Assembly (NCBI RefSeq): GCF_013166605.1
Contig: NZ_JABKKF010000009.1
Span: 62,001-126,000, forward strand
Reading direction: 5' to 3'
DNA length: 64,000 nt
DNA from: Xylanibacter muris
Lineage (GTDB): Bacteria; Bacteroidota; Bacteroidia; Bacteroidales; Bacteroidaceae
Shown here: piece by piece, positions 44,942 through 54,279 of the stretch
Layout: each line of letters begins with the position of its first letter
Position numbering within the stretch: position 1 is the stretch's first letter
Position numbers and translations under genes: made by a program
Notes under the pieces: generated by a model
Database searches by the model: none
Seen by the model: the letters and a program-made list of their open reading frames with translations, nothing else
Told to the model about the DNA's origin: nothing

Positions 44942-45511
44942 ATGAAAAGAGAAGACGATATTAAAAAAGCCGTAGACATCCTGCGTAAGGGCGGTGTGAT
45001 CCTTTACCCTACTGACACGGTATGGGGAATAGGATGTGACGCAACGAATCCCGAAGCCGTAAAAAGAGTCTATGAAATAAAACAGCGTGATGACTCCAAG
45101 GCATTGATATGTCTTGTTGACAGCGAAGCACGTCTGCAGAGATATGTGAGAAATGTGCCCGGTGTAGCATGGCAGCTTTTCGAGTGTGCGGACAAGCCGA
45201 CAACGGTAATACTTGACGGAGCGGTGAATCTTGCAGAGAATCTTATAGCTGCCGACGGCAGCGTGGCGTTACGCATAACAAAAGAAGAGTTTTCCAAAGA
45301 GCTTTGTTACCGTTTTCAGAAAGCGGTGGTCTCAACATCGGTGAATATATCCGGTCAGCCTGCTGCACAGAACTTCTGCGATATTCCGCAGGAGATTCTG
45401 GATAAGGTGGATTATGTATGCTGGTCACGCAGGCAGGAGCATAAGCCTCACACTCCATCGAGCATAATAAGGCTTGGTATGGGCGGAGAAGTGGAGATTA
45501 TAAGAAAATAA
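44942..45511 (+). CDS. L-threonylcarbamoyladenylate synthase (Sua5/YrdC/TsaC family)
   Basis: 189 aa. Makes threonylcarbamoyl-AMP from Thr, bicarbonate and ATP, the first step toward t6A37 in ANN-reading tRNAs. Core motifs are GGVILYPTDTVWGIGCDA, KQRDDSKALICLV, PTTVILDG and VALRITKEEFS, ending with VVSTSVNISGQPAA. It lacks the extra C-terminal Sua5 domain, so it is the short TsaC/YrdC type. 17 bp downstream of prfC and 39 bp upstream of the ClC gene. Confidence 0.9.
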   Translation: MKREDDIKKAVDILRKGGVILYPTDTVWGIGCDATNPEAVKRVYEIKQRDDSKALICLVDSEARLQRYVRNVPGVAWQLFECADKPTTVILDGAVNLAENLIAADGSVALRITKEEFSKELCYRFQKAVVSTSVNISGQPAAQNFCDIPQEILDKVDYVCWSRRQEHKPHTPSSIIRLGMGGEVEIIRK

Positions 45512-45550
45512 TAATACAAACGTTGGGGGATATTTATTCTCATTAATGAT

Positions 45551-47359
45551 ATGGGCGGCAGAGCAGAAAACAATAAACGACTTGTATGGTTTGAAAACTT
45601 CCTATGCTGGAGAGAGGAGCATATCAGCCAAAGGATGTTTATAATAATCCTGGCTTTATTTGTAGGCTTCTTCTGTGCTGTTGCTGCATTCACGCTTCAC
45701 ACTATAATCAATCAGATAGGACTGTTGCTGACGAGTTCCTTTGACAAACAGACGGCAAACTGGCTTTATCTGGTTTATCCGGTTATAGGCATCTATCTTA
45801 CGTCATTGTTCGTGAGGTATATTGTCAAGGACAATATCAGTCACGGTATTACTCGTATTCTTTATGCCATAAGCAGCAAGCAGAGCAGGCTGCGTGGGCA
45901 CAATTGTTGGAGTTCGGTCATAGCTTCGGCCATAACAATCGGATTTGGAGGCTCGGTAGGGGCGGAGGCTCCGATAGTGCTTACCGGTTCATCTATAGGC
46001 TCGAATCTTGGCAAGTTGTTCCGAATGGATAACAAGACCTTGATGTTGCTTGTAGGGTGTGGAGCGGCCGGGGCGATTGCCGGAATATTCAAGGCTCCTA
46101 TTGCCGGACTTGTATTTACACTTGAGGTGCTGATGATAGACCTTACAATGGCATCGCTGCTTCCCATTCTTATATCATGTGTCACGGCTACATGCTTTAC
46201 CTATATATTCAGCGGTTCTACGTCTTTGTTTACTTTTCAGCTTGACAGCGACTGGATAGTACAGCGTGTGCCTGCAAGTGTTCTGCTTGGAGTGTCTTGC
46301 GGACTGGTGAGCCTGTATTTTATACGGACGATGTCTTTCTGCGAGAATATTTTCGCAAGGTTTAAGGACAGGCCGTATGTAAAGCTTGTTTTAGGAGGTG
46401 CGGTGTTGAGCTTGCTGATATTTCTTTTCCCTTCTTTGTACGGAGAGGGGTATCATTCGATAAATCTTCTGCTAAACGGCGAGACACAGGCGGATTGGAA
46501 CAAGATATTACAGAACTCTTTATTTGCAGGCAATGGGGATATGCTTATTCTGTATCTCTTGCTTGTCTTGTTGACGAAGGTTGTTGCAACGTCTGCCACA
46601 AACGGGGGAGGAGGATGCGGAGGAACGTTTGCTCCAAGTTTGTTTATAGGATGTTTTTGCGGATTCCTGTTCGCGCGTATATGGAATATTTATGGATTGG
46701 GAGTTGTTCTTCCTGAAAAGAATTTTGCGTTGTTGGGTATGGCAGGTGTAATGTCCGGTGTGATGCATGCGCCGCTTACCGGTATATTCCTTATTGCAGA
46801 GATTACCGGTGGCTATAATTTGTTTCTGCCGCTTATGATAGTGAGTGTGTGCTCTTATCTTACAATTATAATATTTGAGCCCCATAGTATATATGGTATG
46901 CGTCTTGCAAAACAGGGCAGGCTGATAACGCATCACACCGATAACGCTATCCTTACACTGATGAGTCTTGACAGTGTCATTGAGCGTAACTATACCCCGG
47001 TGGAGCCAGACATGTATTTGGGAGGAATCGTAAGGAAGATAAGCAGGAGCAGAAATAGTTTTCTGCCTGTGCTTGATGCTGCCGGAAACTTATTGGGAGA
47101 GATAGATTTGAGAAAGATTCGTCACGTTGTTTTCCGTATAGAGCTGTATCATCATTTTAAGGCGCATCAGCTTATGGTGCCTCCGGCTGCAACATTGCAT
47201 GATGATTTACCTATGACAGAGGTGATGAAAGCGTTTGACGATACGCATGCGGACTGGTTGCCTGTATTGGACAGCGAGCATCATCTTAAAGGTTATATAT
47301 CGCGCCAACGTATGTACGGAATGTATCGTAAGATGGTTGCTGACATGAGTCAGGAATAG
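45551..47359 (+). CDS. ClC-type chloride channel or H+/Cl- antiporter with C-terminal CBS pair
   Basis: 602 aa with about ten membrane helices and a cytoplasmic CBS pair (about residues 470-600, two blocks around FLPVLDAAGNLLGEIDL and WLPVLDSEHHLKGYI). Filter motifs: GFGGSVGAEAPIVLTGS corresponds to GREGP and keeps the gating Glu, which suggests proton-coupled exchange. GGCGGTFAPSLFIG is the GxFxP motif. The Arg-to-Ala and Gly-to-Ala changes around the gating Glu are a common bacterial variant. In the run between the YrdC-family gene and fmt. Confidence 0.92.
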   Translation: MGGRAENNKRLVWFENFLCWREEHISQRMFIIILALFVGFFCAVAAFTLHTIINQIGLLLTSSFDKQTANWLYLVYPVIGIYLTSLFVRYIVKDNISHGITRILYAISSKQSRLRGHNCWSSVIASAITIGFGGSVGAEAPIVLTGSSIGSNLGKLFRMDNKTLMLLVGCGAAGAIAGIFKAPIAGLVFTLEVLMIDLTMASLLPILISCVTATCFTYIFSGSTSLFTFQLDSDWIVQRVPASVLLGVSCGLVSLYFIRTMSFCENIFARFKDRPYVKLVLGGAVLSLLIFLFPSLYGEGYHSINLLLNGETQADWNKILQNSLFAGNGDMLILYLLLVLLTKVVATSATNGGGGCGGTFAPSLFIGCFCGFLFARIWNIYGLGVVLPEKNFALLGMAGVMSGVMHAPLTGIFLIAEITGGYNLFLPLMIVSVCSYLTIIIFEPHSIYGMRLAKQGRLITHHTDNAILTLMSLDSVIERNYTPVEPDMYLGGIVRKISRSRNSFLPVLDAAGNLLGEIDLRKIRHVVFRIELYHHFKAHQLMVPPAATLHDDLPMTEVMKAFDDTHADWLPVLDSEHHLKGYISRQRMYGMYRKMVADMSQE

Positions 47360-47376
47360 TATTTATAATATGTATC

Positions 47377-48369
47377 ATGATGAAAAAAGAGGATTTGAGA
47401 ATTGTATATATGGGGACACCGGAGTTTGCCGTGGAAACGTTGCAGGCTCTTTTGGATAACGGATATAATATTGTGGCTGTTGTCACTCAGCCGGACAAAC
47501 CTGTGGGACGGCATGGCAGCGTGCTTCAGCCGTCTGCCGTCAAGCAGCTGGCAGTGTCAAAAGGAATACCTGTACTTCAACCGGAAAAAATGAAAGATCC
47601 TGAATTTGTTCAGGCTTTGAGGGGATATAATGCAAATCTTCAAATTGTGGTTGCATTCAGAATGCTGCCGGAAGTGGTGTGGGATATGCCTGAATACGGA
47701 ACTTTCAACGTGCATGCTGCGTTGTTGCCGCAATATCGCGGAGCTGCCCCGATAAACTGGGCTGTGATAAACGGTGAGACAAGAACAGGTGTCACGACGT
47801 TCTTTCTTGACAAAGATATCGATACGGGAAAGGTGATTATGCAGTTGCCTTTTGATATTTTAGAGACATATAATGTTGAGGATGTGTATGATGGACTTAT
47901 GCATCTTGGTGCGGAGATATGTATAAAGACACTTGATAAGATAATTGAGGCTGACGGCCATCCGGAAGCGATTCCTCAATGCCGGCTTATGACTTCAGGT
48001 GAGGCGTTGCTTCCTGCCCCGAAGATTTTCAAGGAAACATGCCGTATTGACTGGACGAAATCAGAGAAGCAGATTTATGATTTCATACGTGGTCTCAGTC
48101 CGTACCCCGGTGCATGGACAACATTGGTATCTCCGCAGGGGAAGGAAACTGTGTTGAAGATATTCAGGGCAGAGCGAAAGGGAATGGAACACGGGAAATG
48201 TTGTTTTGGTAATACCGGCAGATTAATAAAAGGTAAATGCCTGGAAGTGACGATTGCCGATGGAAGTACACTTATCCTGCATGATGTCCAGCTGGCCGGA
48301 AAGAAAAGAATGACTGCATCCGACTTCATGAACGGTATACGTGATATTGAAGATTACAGAGTAATATAG
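47377..48369 (+). CDS. fmt: Methionyl-tRNA formyltransferase
   Basis: 330-aa enzyme that formylates initiator Met-tRNA with 10-formyl-THF. Motifs: VYMGTPEFAVETLQALLDNG, TQPDKPVGRHG, and NVHAALLPQYRGAAPINWAVINGE, which includes the catalytic His, LLP and Arg-Gly. DIDTGKV follows and the C-terminal domain begins at about residue 210. 17 bp after the ClC gene. The run continues to rpe. Confidence 0.96.
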   Translation: MMKKEDLRIVYMGTPEFAVETLQALLDNGYNIVAVVTQPDKPVGRHGSVLQPSAVKQLAVSKGIPVLQPEKMKDPEFVQALRGYNANLQIVVAFRMLPEVVWDMPEYGTFNVHAALLPQYRGAAPINWAVINGETRTGVTTFFLDKDIDTGKVIMQLPFDILETYNVEDVYDGLMHLGAEICIKTLDKIIEADGHPEAIPQCRLMTSGEALLPAPKIFKETCRIDWTKSEKQIYDFIRGLSPYPGAWTTLVSPQGKETVLKIFRAERKGMEHGKCCFGNTGRLIKGKCLEVTIADGSTLILHDVQLAGKKRMTASDFMNGIRDIEDYRVI

Positions 48370-48509
48370 GCATAGGCTGATAAAGCGGCCGTTGGTATGT
48401 CGGAGCAGGAAGAAATAAAGTTTTCTCCTGAATAATTATTTATTATTTATATAATAAAATCAGGTTCATTGCGTTTCATAGATATATTAAATATAAAATG
48501 CAGTAGCCT

Positions 48510-48638
48510 ATGAAACATTTTACTTATGAGAGTTTAAATCCAAGTGAGAAGACACTTGAGATAATAAAGCAAATAGCCCATTCATGTCGTTCTGTGAAAC
48601 TGAAGGATGGTAGCAGGATTATGTTTTGTGTGAATTAA
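48510..48638 (+). CDS. 42-aa conserved-looking small ORF before rpe
   Basis: Begins MKHFTYESLNPSEKTLEIIK and ends KDGSRIMFCVN. It has no signal or hydrophobic helix and is predicted mostly helical. It lies 140 bp after fmt and 11 bp before the rpe start, in the same direction. The tight spacing to rpe and the sense-like codon use support it. I recall similar 40-50-aa ORFs with a 'PS.ETL.fI.q.A' core in Bacteroides, but cannot confirm. Function unknown. Confidence 0.55.
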   Translation: MKHFTYESLNPSEKTLEIIKQIAHSCRSVKLKDGSRIMFCVN

Positions 48639-48649
48639 TAGTATAAAAG

Positions 48650-49297
48650 ATGACTTTGGTATCACCTTCTCTGTTGGCGGCAGACTTCATGCATCTTGAC
48701 AGAGACATAGAAATGATAAATCAAAGTGAAGCCGACTGGCTTCATTTGGATGTTATGGATGGTGTTTTTGTGCCTAATATCTCTTTTGGCTTTCCTGTAT
48801 TGGAAGCGGTAGGGAAGTGCTGTAAAAAGCCTTTGGACGTACATTTGATGATTGTGCATCCTGAACGTTTCATACGTGAGACAGCCAAGGTCGGTGCAAT
48901 GATGATGAATGTGCATTATGAGGCATGTACACATCTGAACCGTACTTTGCATGAAATTCATGAAGAGGGAATGAAAGCCGGTGTCACTCTTAATCCTTCG
49001 ACTCCGGTATCTTTGCTTGAGGATGTCATAGAGGATGTTGATATGGTTTTGCTAATGAGTGTCAATCCCGGTTTCGGTGGGCAGAAGTTTATTGAAAACA
49101 CCATTTCTAAGATAACCCGGTTGAAACGTATGATTTCGGAGTCAGGCTCAAAGGCTTTGATTCAGGTTGATGGTGGAGTTCAGAATGAAACCGCACCGCG
49201 TCTTGTTGAGGCAGGGGCGGATGTGCTTGTGAGCGGCAGCTATATCTTTAACAGTGAAGACCCCAAGCGTATTATTCATGATTTGCGTATGCTGTGA
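48650..49297 (+). CDS. rpe: Ribulose-phosphate 3-epimerase
   Basis: 215-aa TIM-barrel enzyme that interconverts ribulose-5-P and xylulose-5-P. Family signatures: SPSLLAADFMHLDRDI, WLHLDVMDGVFVPNISFG, VHLMIVHPERFI, MSVNPGFGGQKFI and QVDGGVQNETAP with the GADVLVSGSYIF phosphate-binding end. Last gene of the run, ended by a long hairpin. I associate this gene order with comEC downstream in some Bacteroidales; comEC is not here. Confidence 0.97.
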   Translation: MTLVSPSLLAADFMHLDRDIEMINQSEADWLHLDVMDGVFVPNISFGFPVLEAVGKCCKKPLDVHLMIVHPERFIRETAKVGAMMMNVHYEACTHLNRTLHEIHEEGMKAGVTLNPSTPVSLLEDVIEDVDMVLLMSVNPGFGGQKFIENTISKITRLKRMISESGSKALIQVDGGVQNETAPRLVEAGADVLVSGSYIFNSEDPKRIIHDLRML

Positions 49298-49362
49298 TTT
49301 CTATAAAGCGTATGTTTTATATGTACAGAACGGCCTTATGGGGATAAAGACTATTATGATTT

Positions 49363-49416
49363 AACAGTTGAAATGCAAACAACGAAATAAAAGTCCTTGT
49401 TTGCATTTCAACTGTT
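49363..49416. terminator. Bidirectional terminator between rpe and the ECF sigma gene
   Basis: Perfect 20-bp arms at 49363-49382 and 49397-49416 with a 14-nt loop, containing GTTGAAATGCAAAC, then GTTTTATTTG. It lies between convergent stops (49297 and 49420). Confidence 0.85.
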
Positions 49417-49419
49417 GTT

Positions 49420-50019
49420 TTATTTGTCTATTCTGAGTGTGATGTCATGTTGCTTTGCCATTCTTCTTAAATTCAGTATTGCATAGCGCATCCTTCCTAA
49501 TGAGGTGTTTATACTCACACCGGTTATTTCTGCTATTTCCTTGAATGACATATCTTGGTAAAATCTCATATACACCACTTCACGCTGGGATGCAGGAAGG
49601 GCGTCCATCATACGTTTCACATCATGCAGAACCTGTTGGTTTATGATTTCTGTTTCTCGGTTTATATCCGCTATTTGGTCGCCTTTTATGTTTGAAAGGT
49701 TATTGTCTTCAGGAAGGTCAACCGTATGTTCATTGTTCTGCTGACGATACCAGTCCATGATTATATTATGAGCTATACGTATAGCCCAAAAAGAAAACTT
49801 TCCGGAATTGGTGTACTTGCCTTCTTGTAGTTTTGTGATAATTTTCACAAAAGTATCCTGAAACAAATCATTGGCCGTCTCCTCATTCCTTACCACAAAC
49901 ATTATATATGTGAAAAGTTTGGATTGATTGCGTGCTAATAATTCATCAAACGCTCTATTGTTTCCTCCTACGTATAATAAGGCCAACTCTTCATCGGTCA
50001 TACGTGCGAAATTCTCCAT
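49420..50019 (-). CDS. ECF-type RNA polymerase sigma factor
   Basis: 199 aa. Region 2 covers about residues 25-95 (FDELLARNQSKLFTYIMFVVRN, DLFQDTFVKIITKL, FSFWAIRIAHNIIMDWYR). Region 4 covers about 130-185 (LPASQREVVYMRFYQDMSFKEIAEITGVSINTSLGRMRYAI). A charged linker carries VDLPEDNNLSNIKGDQ. No anti-sigma gene is adjacent, so it belongs with the stand-alone ECF factors. It has a consensus housekeeping promoter. Targets are unknown. Confidence 0.9.
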   Translation of the reverse strand: MENFARMTDEELALLYVGGNNRAFDELLARNQSKLFTYIMFVVRNEETANDLFQDTFVKIITKLQEGKYTNSGKFSFWAIRIAHNIIMDWYRQQNNEHTVDLPEDNNLSNIKGDQIADINRETEIINQQVLHDVKRMMDALPASQREVVYMRFYQDMSFKEIAEITGVSINTSLGRMRYAILNLRRMAKQHDITLRIDK

Positions 50020-50106
50020 ACTTAATCAAGATTTATATTAAGTAAATTTTCGTCTATAGGCAAGCGGTTTTATTAAATTATTACTTTATTATTGCATAAC
50101 TGTATG

Positions 50107-50137
50107 CAAAAGTATGAAAAAAAAGTCATATTCCAAA
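50107..50137 (-). promoter_or_regulatory. Promoter of the ECF sigma factor gene
   Basis: On the minus strand TTTG, a 19-bp gap, and TACTTTTG at 50114-50107. The leader before the ATG at 50019 is about 85 nt. Confidence 0.7.
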
Positions 50138-50290
50138 GCTTTTATAAGAATAAAGTTATGAAGTGTACGTAAAAGTTGGACATAACAGTCGTGATATCTG
50201 TTTTCCATGAACATAAAAGCCGTTTGTTTTCGCGTAGTGTTATGCAAAACTGTTAATAAGCTTAAATGTAATTCTTTTGTTCTTGTCTTT

Positions 50291-50322
50291 TTTGCTTTTT
50301 ACATAAATTATTGATATTTTTG
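50291..50322 (+). promoter_or_regulatory. Promoter of the lplA-gcv operon
   Basis: TTTG ending at 50294 and TATTTTTG at 50315-50322 with a 20-bp gap, about 40 bp before the ATG at 50362. Confidence 0.65.
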
Positions 50323-50361
50323 CATCATAAACATCAACTCTCAAAATATGGAGAAACGGAG

Positions 50362-51342
50362 ATGATATACATATCGTTGCCGGAGGGTAAGACGAGAAGA
50401 CTATCCTTTTATCTGGCTATGGAGGAATATGTAGCCCGTCATGTTGAGGAGCGCGATTGCTTTTTCATGTGGCAGGTGGAACCGACTGTCATATTCGGAC
50501 GGAATCAGCTTATTGAGAATGAAGTTAACCTTGAATTCTGTAAAACACATAATATACAGACCTATAGGCGGAAGAGCGGGGGAGGTTGTGTGTATGCTGA
50601 TATGAACAACATAATGTTTTCATACATCACCGATGACGAGTCGGTGAATTTCACGTTCAACAAATACATTAATCTTGTGGTGATGGTGCTCAGGCGTATG
50701 GGTATCGATGCACGGGCAAACGGTCGAAATGATGTTATGGTTGGCGACCGTAAGGTGTCCGGCAACGCGTTTTACCGTATGCCCGGTCGGAGTATTGTGC
50801 ATGGCACAATGCTTTACGACACAGATATGGATAATATGGTAGGCTCGATAACCCCTTCGGATGAGAAACTGCTCAGTAAGGGAATATCGAGCGTGCGGCA
50901 GCGTATCGCATTGGTTAAGGATTATACGGATATGACGATAGAGGAGTTTAAGACGTTTGTAAGGAAAAGTCTATGCGATTCAGAATACATGCTCACCGAA
51001 AGCGATATTAAAGGTATTGAAGAGATTGAGCGTGAATATCTTTCTCATGAATTCATATATGGAAACAACCCCAAATATACATTGATAAGGAAAGGACATA
51101 TAGATAATGTGGGAAACATAGAGCTGCGCATGGAATTGAAGAACAACGTCATAAAATCGCTAACAATGCTTGGCGACTATTTTATTGTAGGTGAGGTGGA
51201 CACACGCATTGTCCGGCCGCTGAAAGGCGTACGTCTTGACAGGAGGCATCTTACAGAGGTCCTTCCAGACAGACTTGATGACGTTGTTCTTAATCTGCGG
51301 CGCGATGATCTTATAGACATAATGCTCGGCTATAAGGAATAA
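50362..51342 (+). CDS. lplA: Lipoate--protein ligase
   Basis: With the ATG at 50362, preceded by a purine-rich GGAGAAACGGAG, the protein is 326 aa. It activates lipoate with ATP and attaches it to the lipoyl domain lysine. Motifs: FGRNQLIENEVN, YRRKSGGGCVYADMNN and DVMVGDRKVSGNAFYR with the catalytic Lys. The C-terminal small domain (about 255-326) is present. It heads the glycine cleavage genes, so its target is probably GcvH in this operon. The longer frame from 50311 starts with TTG inside the promoter and is rejected. Confidence 0.9.
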   Translation: MIYISLPEGKTRRLSFYLAMEEYVARHVEERDCFFMWQVEPTVIFGRNQLIENEVNLEFCKTHNIQTYRRKSGGGCVYADMNNIMFSYITDDESVNFTFNKYINLVVMVLRRMGIDARANGRNDVMVGDRKVSGNAFYRMPGRSIVHGTMLYDTDMDNMVGSITPSDEKLLSKGISSVRQRIALVKDYTDMTIEEFKTFVRKSLCDSEYMLTESDIKGIEEIEREYLSHEFIYGNNPKYTLIRKGHIDNVGNIELRMELKNNVIKSLTMLGDYFIVGEVDTRIVRPLKGVRLDRRHLTEVLPDRLDDVVLNLRRDDLIDIMLGYKE

Positions 51343-51377
51343 GAAACTAAAAATACACAATTAAATAACAATAGCTT

Positions 51378-52466
51378 ATGGAAAACAAACGAACCTGTCT
51401 TTATGACAAACACGTGGAACTGAAGGCACTGATAAGTCCTTTTGGAGGATTCGACATGCCGATACAATATTCAACGATAGTAGACGAGCACCGGGCAGTG
51501 CGTAATGCCTGTGGAGTGTTTGACGTGTCGCATATGGGTGAGGTGACCGTAAGGGGGAAGGATGCCGAACGGTATGTCAATCATATTTTCACCAATGATG
51601 TGCGTGGGATGGAGAATGGAAAGGTGCTGTATGGTATGATGCTGTATGAAGACGGCGGGACCGTTGACGACCTGCTTGTATATAAGATGGGAGAGAATGA
51701 TTTCTTTCTCGTAATCAATGCTTCAAACATAGAAAAGGACTGGGAATGGATACAGAAGAATGCCGACGGATTTGACGTGGAACTGTGTAACCGTTCAGAC
51801 TATTATGGCCAGATTGCCGTTCAGGGTCCGGACTCGGAGAACATTGTTGAGCAGGTGCTCGGCTTGCCATGCTCAGAACTTACTTTCTATACGGCAAAAG
51901 CACTTGCCTGTGAAGAGGGGATGATAATAAGCCGTACGGGATATACAGGTGAGGATGGTTTTGAGATATATGCAAGTCACGGTATGATACGTGTGCTTTG
52001 GGACAAGCTTATGGCTGACGGTCGCTGCAAGCCGTGCGGACTTGGATGTCGTGACACTTTGCGTTTCGAAGTGGGACTTCCGCTTTACGGTGATGAGTTG
52101 TCTGAGGATATTTCTCCTGTCATGGCCGGACTCGCAATGTTCTGCAAGCTGGATAAGCCGGAATTTATCGGGCGTGATGCGCTTGCCGCACAAAAGGCAG
52201 ACGGTGTGAGCCGCAAGCTTGTGGGAATAGAATTGGCAGACAAGGCCATTCCGCGTCACGGATATGAGGTGTTGAAGGATGGTGTGGTAATAGGAGAGGT
52301 GACAACAGGTTATCATACGATATCAACGGACAAGAGCGTATGTATGGCTCTGATAGATTCCGCATACGCCAAGCTTGACACAGAGGTGGAAATAAAGATA
52401 AGAAAAAAGGTCTTCCCCGGTAAGGTGGTCAGGAAAAGGTTCTATGACAAGCATTATAAAAAATAG
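51378..52466 (+). CDS. gcvT: GcvT, aminomethyltransferase (T-protein) of the glycine cleavage system
   Basis: 362 aa. Transfers the methylene group from the H-protein-bound intermediate to THF and releases ammonia. Motifs: FGGFDMPIQYSTIVDEHRAVR, VFDVSHMGEV, ISRTGYTGEDGFEIY and LGCRDTLRFEVGLPLYG. 35 bp after lplA, 62 bp before gcvH. Confidence 0.97.
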   Translation: MENKRTCLYDKHVELKALISPFGGFDMPIQYSTIVDEHRAVRNACGVFDVSHMGEVTVRGKDAERYVNHIFTNDVRGMENGKVLYGMMLYEDGGTVDDLLVYKMGENDFFLVINASNIEKDWEWIQKNADGFDVELCNRSDYYGQIAVQGPDSENIVEQVLGLPCSELTFYTAKALACEEGMIISRTGYTGEDGFEIYASHGMIRVLWDKLMADGRCKPCGLGCRDTLRFEVGLPLYGDELSEDISPVMAGLAMFCKLDKPEFIGRDALAAQKADGVSRKLVGIELADKAIPRHGYEVLKDGVVIGEVTTGYHTISTDKSVCMALIDSAYAKLDTEVEIKIRKKVFPGKVVRKRFYDKHYKK

Positions 52467-52528
52467 AAAGCGTCTGCCAAAGACAGCGTTATATATAAGA
52501 TAATAATAAAGATTTTAAAACAAATATT

Positions 52529-52915
52529 ATGGCAAAGGTTATTGAAGGACTCTATTATGCAGAGTCACATGAGTTTGTAAGAGTTGAAGGTGATTACGGT
52601 TATATAGGTATCACGGACTATGCGCAAAACGCGCTTGGCAATGTTGTGTATGTCGATATGCCCGAGGTTGATGATGATGTTACGGCCGGTGAGGATTTCG
52701 GTGCAGTGGAGAGTGTGAAGGCGGCGAGCGACCTTATCTCTCCTGTAAGCGGAACGGTAGTGGAAGTAAATGAAGCTCTTGAGGATACTCCTGAACTTAT
52801 AAATCAGGATGCATTTGAAAACTGGATAATAAAAGTGGAGCTTTCAGATAAGTCAGAACTTGACTCACTCATGGATGCAAAAGCATACGGTGAAATGTGC
52901 GACAACGAACACTAA
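52529..52915 (+). CDS. gcvH: GcvH, lipoyl carrier (H-protein) of the glycine cleavage system
   Basis: 128 aa. Carries the aminomethyl group on a lipoyl arm between P-, T- and L-proteins. The lipoyl lysine is Lys64 in GAVESVKAASDL. GITDYAQNALGNVVYVDMPEVDDDV precedes it, and LINQDAFENWIIKVEL ends the fold. The preceding lplA would load it. Confidence 0.97.
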   Translation: MAKVIEGLYYAESHEFVRVEGDYGYIGITDYAQNALGNVVYVDMPEVDDDVTAGEDFGAVESVKAASDLISPVSGTVVEVNEALEDTPELINQDAFENWIIKVELSDKSELDSLMDAKAYGEMCDNEH

Positions 52916-52927
52916 CCGGATACAATT

Positions 52928-54241
52928 ATGTCTTATAAGTATTTTCCACATACTGAAGCCGAGGTAGACGAAATGTTGGGAAGGATTGGCGTAAAGTCGC
53001 TTGAGGAACTTTATGCAGAAGTGCCCGACAGTATACGTTTCAGGGGTGAATATGATTTGCCCGAGGCTATGAGTGAGATGGAGGTGCGCCGCCTCTTCAG
53101 GGAGCTTGGAAAGGAAAACAAACAGCTGACATGTTTCGCAGGCGCGGGAGTTTATGATCATTATACTCCTGCCGTTGTGCCTGGCATAATAAGCCGTTCT
53201 GAATACCTTACGTCATATACACCGTATCAGGCGGAAATCTCACAGGGAACTCTTCATTATATCTTTGAGTATCAGTCGATGATGGCTGAACTGACAGGTA
53301 TGGATGTGTCGAACGCGTCTATGTATGACGGCACTACGGCCACAGCCGAGGCATGTATCATGGCCGTGGCGTCAGGCAAAAAGGCGGGCAAGGTGCTTGT
53401 GTCGGAAACTGTAGACCCTAAGACGGTAAGGGTGATAAAAACATATTCAAAGTTCCACGGTATAGATATAGAGATGATTGCTGCTGTGGATGGTGCTACA
53501 GACAAGGCCGATTTTGAGCGCAAGGCTGCTCAGGGAGGTGTTGCCGGAGTCGTAGTGCAACAGCCGAACTATTATGGCGTGGTGGAGGATTATTCCGGAT
53601 ATGCCGATACGGCTCATGCCAACAAAGCCCTTCTTATAATGAACAGTGTGGCAGCCGATCTCGCGGTGTTGAAGACACCGGGTGAATGGGGGGCCGACAT
53701 TGCCGTAGGTGACGGTCAGAGCCTTGGCATACCGATGTCGTTCGGAGGTCCTTATATAGGATATATGTGCTGTCGCGAGAAACTCATAAGAAAGATGCCC
53801 GGGCGTATTGTCGGAATGACAAAGGACAGTCGTGGGCAGCGTGCGTTTGTGCTGACGTTGCAGGCACGTGAACAGCATATCAGAAGACAGAAAGCCACGT
53901 CAAACATTTGCTCAAATGAAAGCCTTATGGCCTTGTTCGTTACGGTATACATGTCGCTGATGGGTAAGGCCGGTTTACGTGAGGCGGCAGAACTTTCTTA
54001 TGCCGGAGCACACTATATGGCGGAACGTCTTGTGGCTACAGGCCGGTTTGTCATGGCTTACGACCGTCCGTTCTTCAATGAGTTCTGTGTGCGTTACGAC
54101 GGTGATGTGGATGCCTTGCAGAAGAAGTTTATTGACAATGGGTTCTTCGGTGGTATAAAGGTGGACGGCAATACGATAATGTTTGCTGTCACGGAAAAAC
54201 GCACCAAAGAAGAGATAGACAGTCTGATAGCTCTTGTATGA
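52928..54241 (+). CDS. gcvPA: GcvPA, glycine dehydrogenase (P-protein) subunit 1
   Basis: 437 aa, the N-terminal half of the P-protein, with PLP fold but without the PLP lysine. Motifs: YFPHTEAEVDEMLGRIG, FAGAGVYDHYTPAVV, YTPYQAEISQGTLHYIFEYQSMM and GDGQSLGIPMSFGGPYIGY. The split P-protein, with two genes of about 440 and 490 aa, contrasts with the single roughly 950-aa gcvP I associate with several Bacteroides. 12 bp after gcvH. Confidence 0.96.
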   Translation: MSYKYFPHTEAEVDEMLGRIGVKSLEELYAEVPDSIRFRGEYDLPEAMSEMEVRRLFRELGKENKQLTCFAGAGVYDHYTPAVVPGIISRSEYLTSYTPYQAEISQGTLHYIFEYQSMMAELTGMDVSNASMYDGTTATAEACIMAVASGKKAGKVLVSETVDPKTVRVIKTYSKFHGIDIEMIAAVDGATDKADFERKAAQGGVAGVVVQQPNYYGVVEDYSGYADTAHANKALLIMNSVAADLAVLKTPGEWGADIAVGDGQSLGIPMSFGGPYIGYMCCREKLIRKMPGRIVGMTKDSRGQRAFVLTLQAREQHIRRQKATSNICSNESLMALFVTVYMSLMGKAGLREAAELSYAGAHYMAERLVATGRFVMAYDRPFFNEFCVRYDGDVDALQKKFIDNGFFGGIKVDGNTIMFAVTEKRTKEEIDSLIALV

Positions 54242-54279
54242 GGCAGACGAATCATTTATCATAAAATCTTTTTCATAAT

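Larger units (their letters stand above)
50020..50361. other. Divergent intergenic region between sigma factor gene and lplA
   Basis: 342 bp without a gene. It contains the minus-strand promoter near 50107-50137 and the plus-strand promoter near 50291-50322. The roughly 150 bp between them show no clear repeat or riboswitch. In particular I see no glycine riboswitch in front of the gcv operon. Confidence 0.6.

Noticed and set aside
50040..50361. Glycine riboswitch upstream of the gcv operon
   Set aside because: No paired aptamer-like stems or expression platform could be seen; the leader after the predicted start is only about 40 nt.
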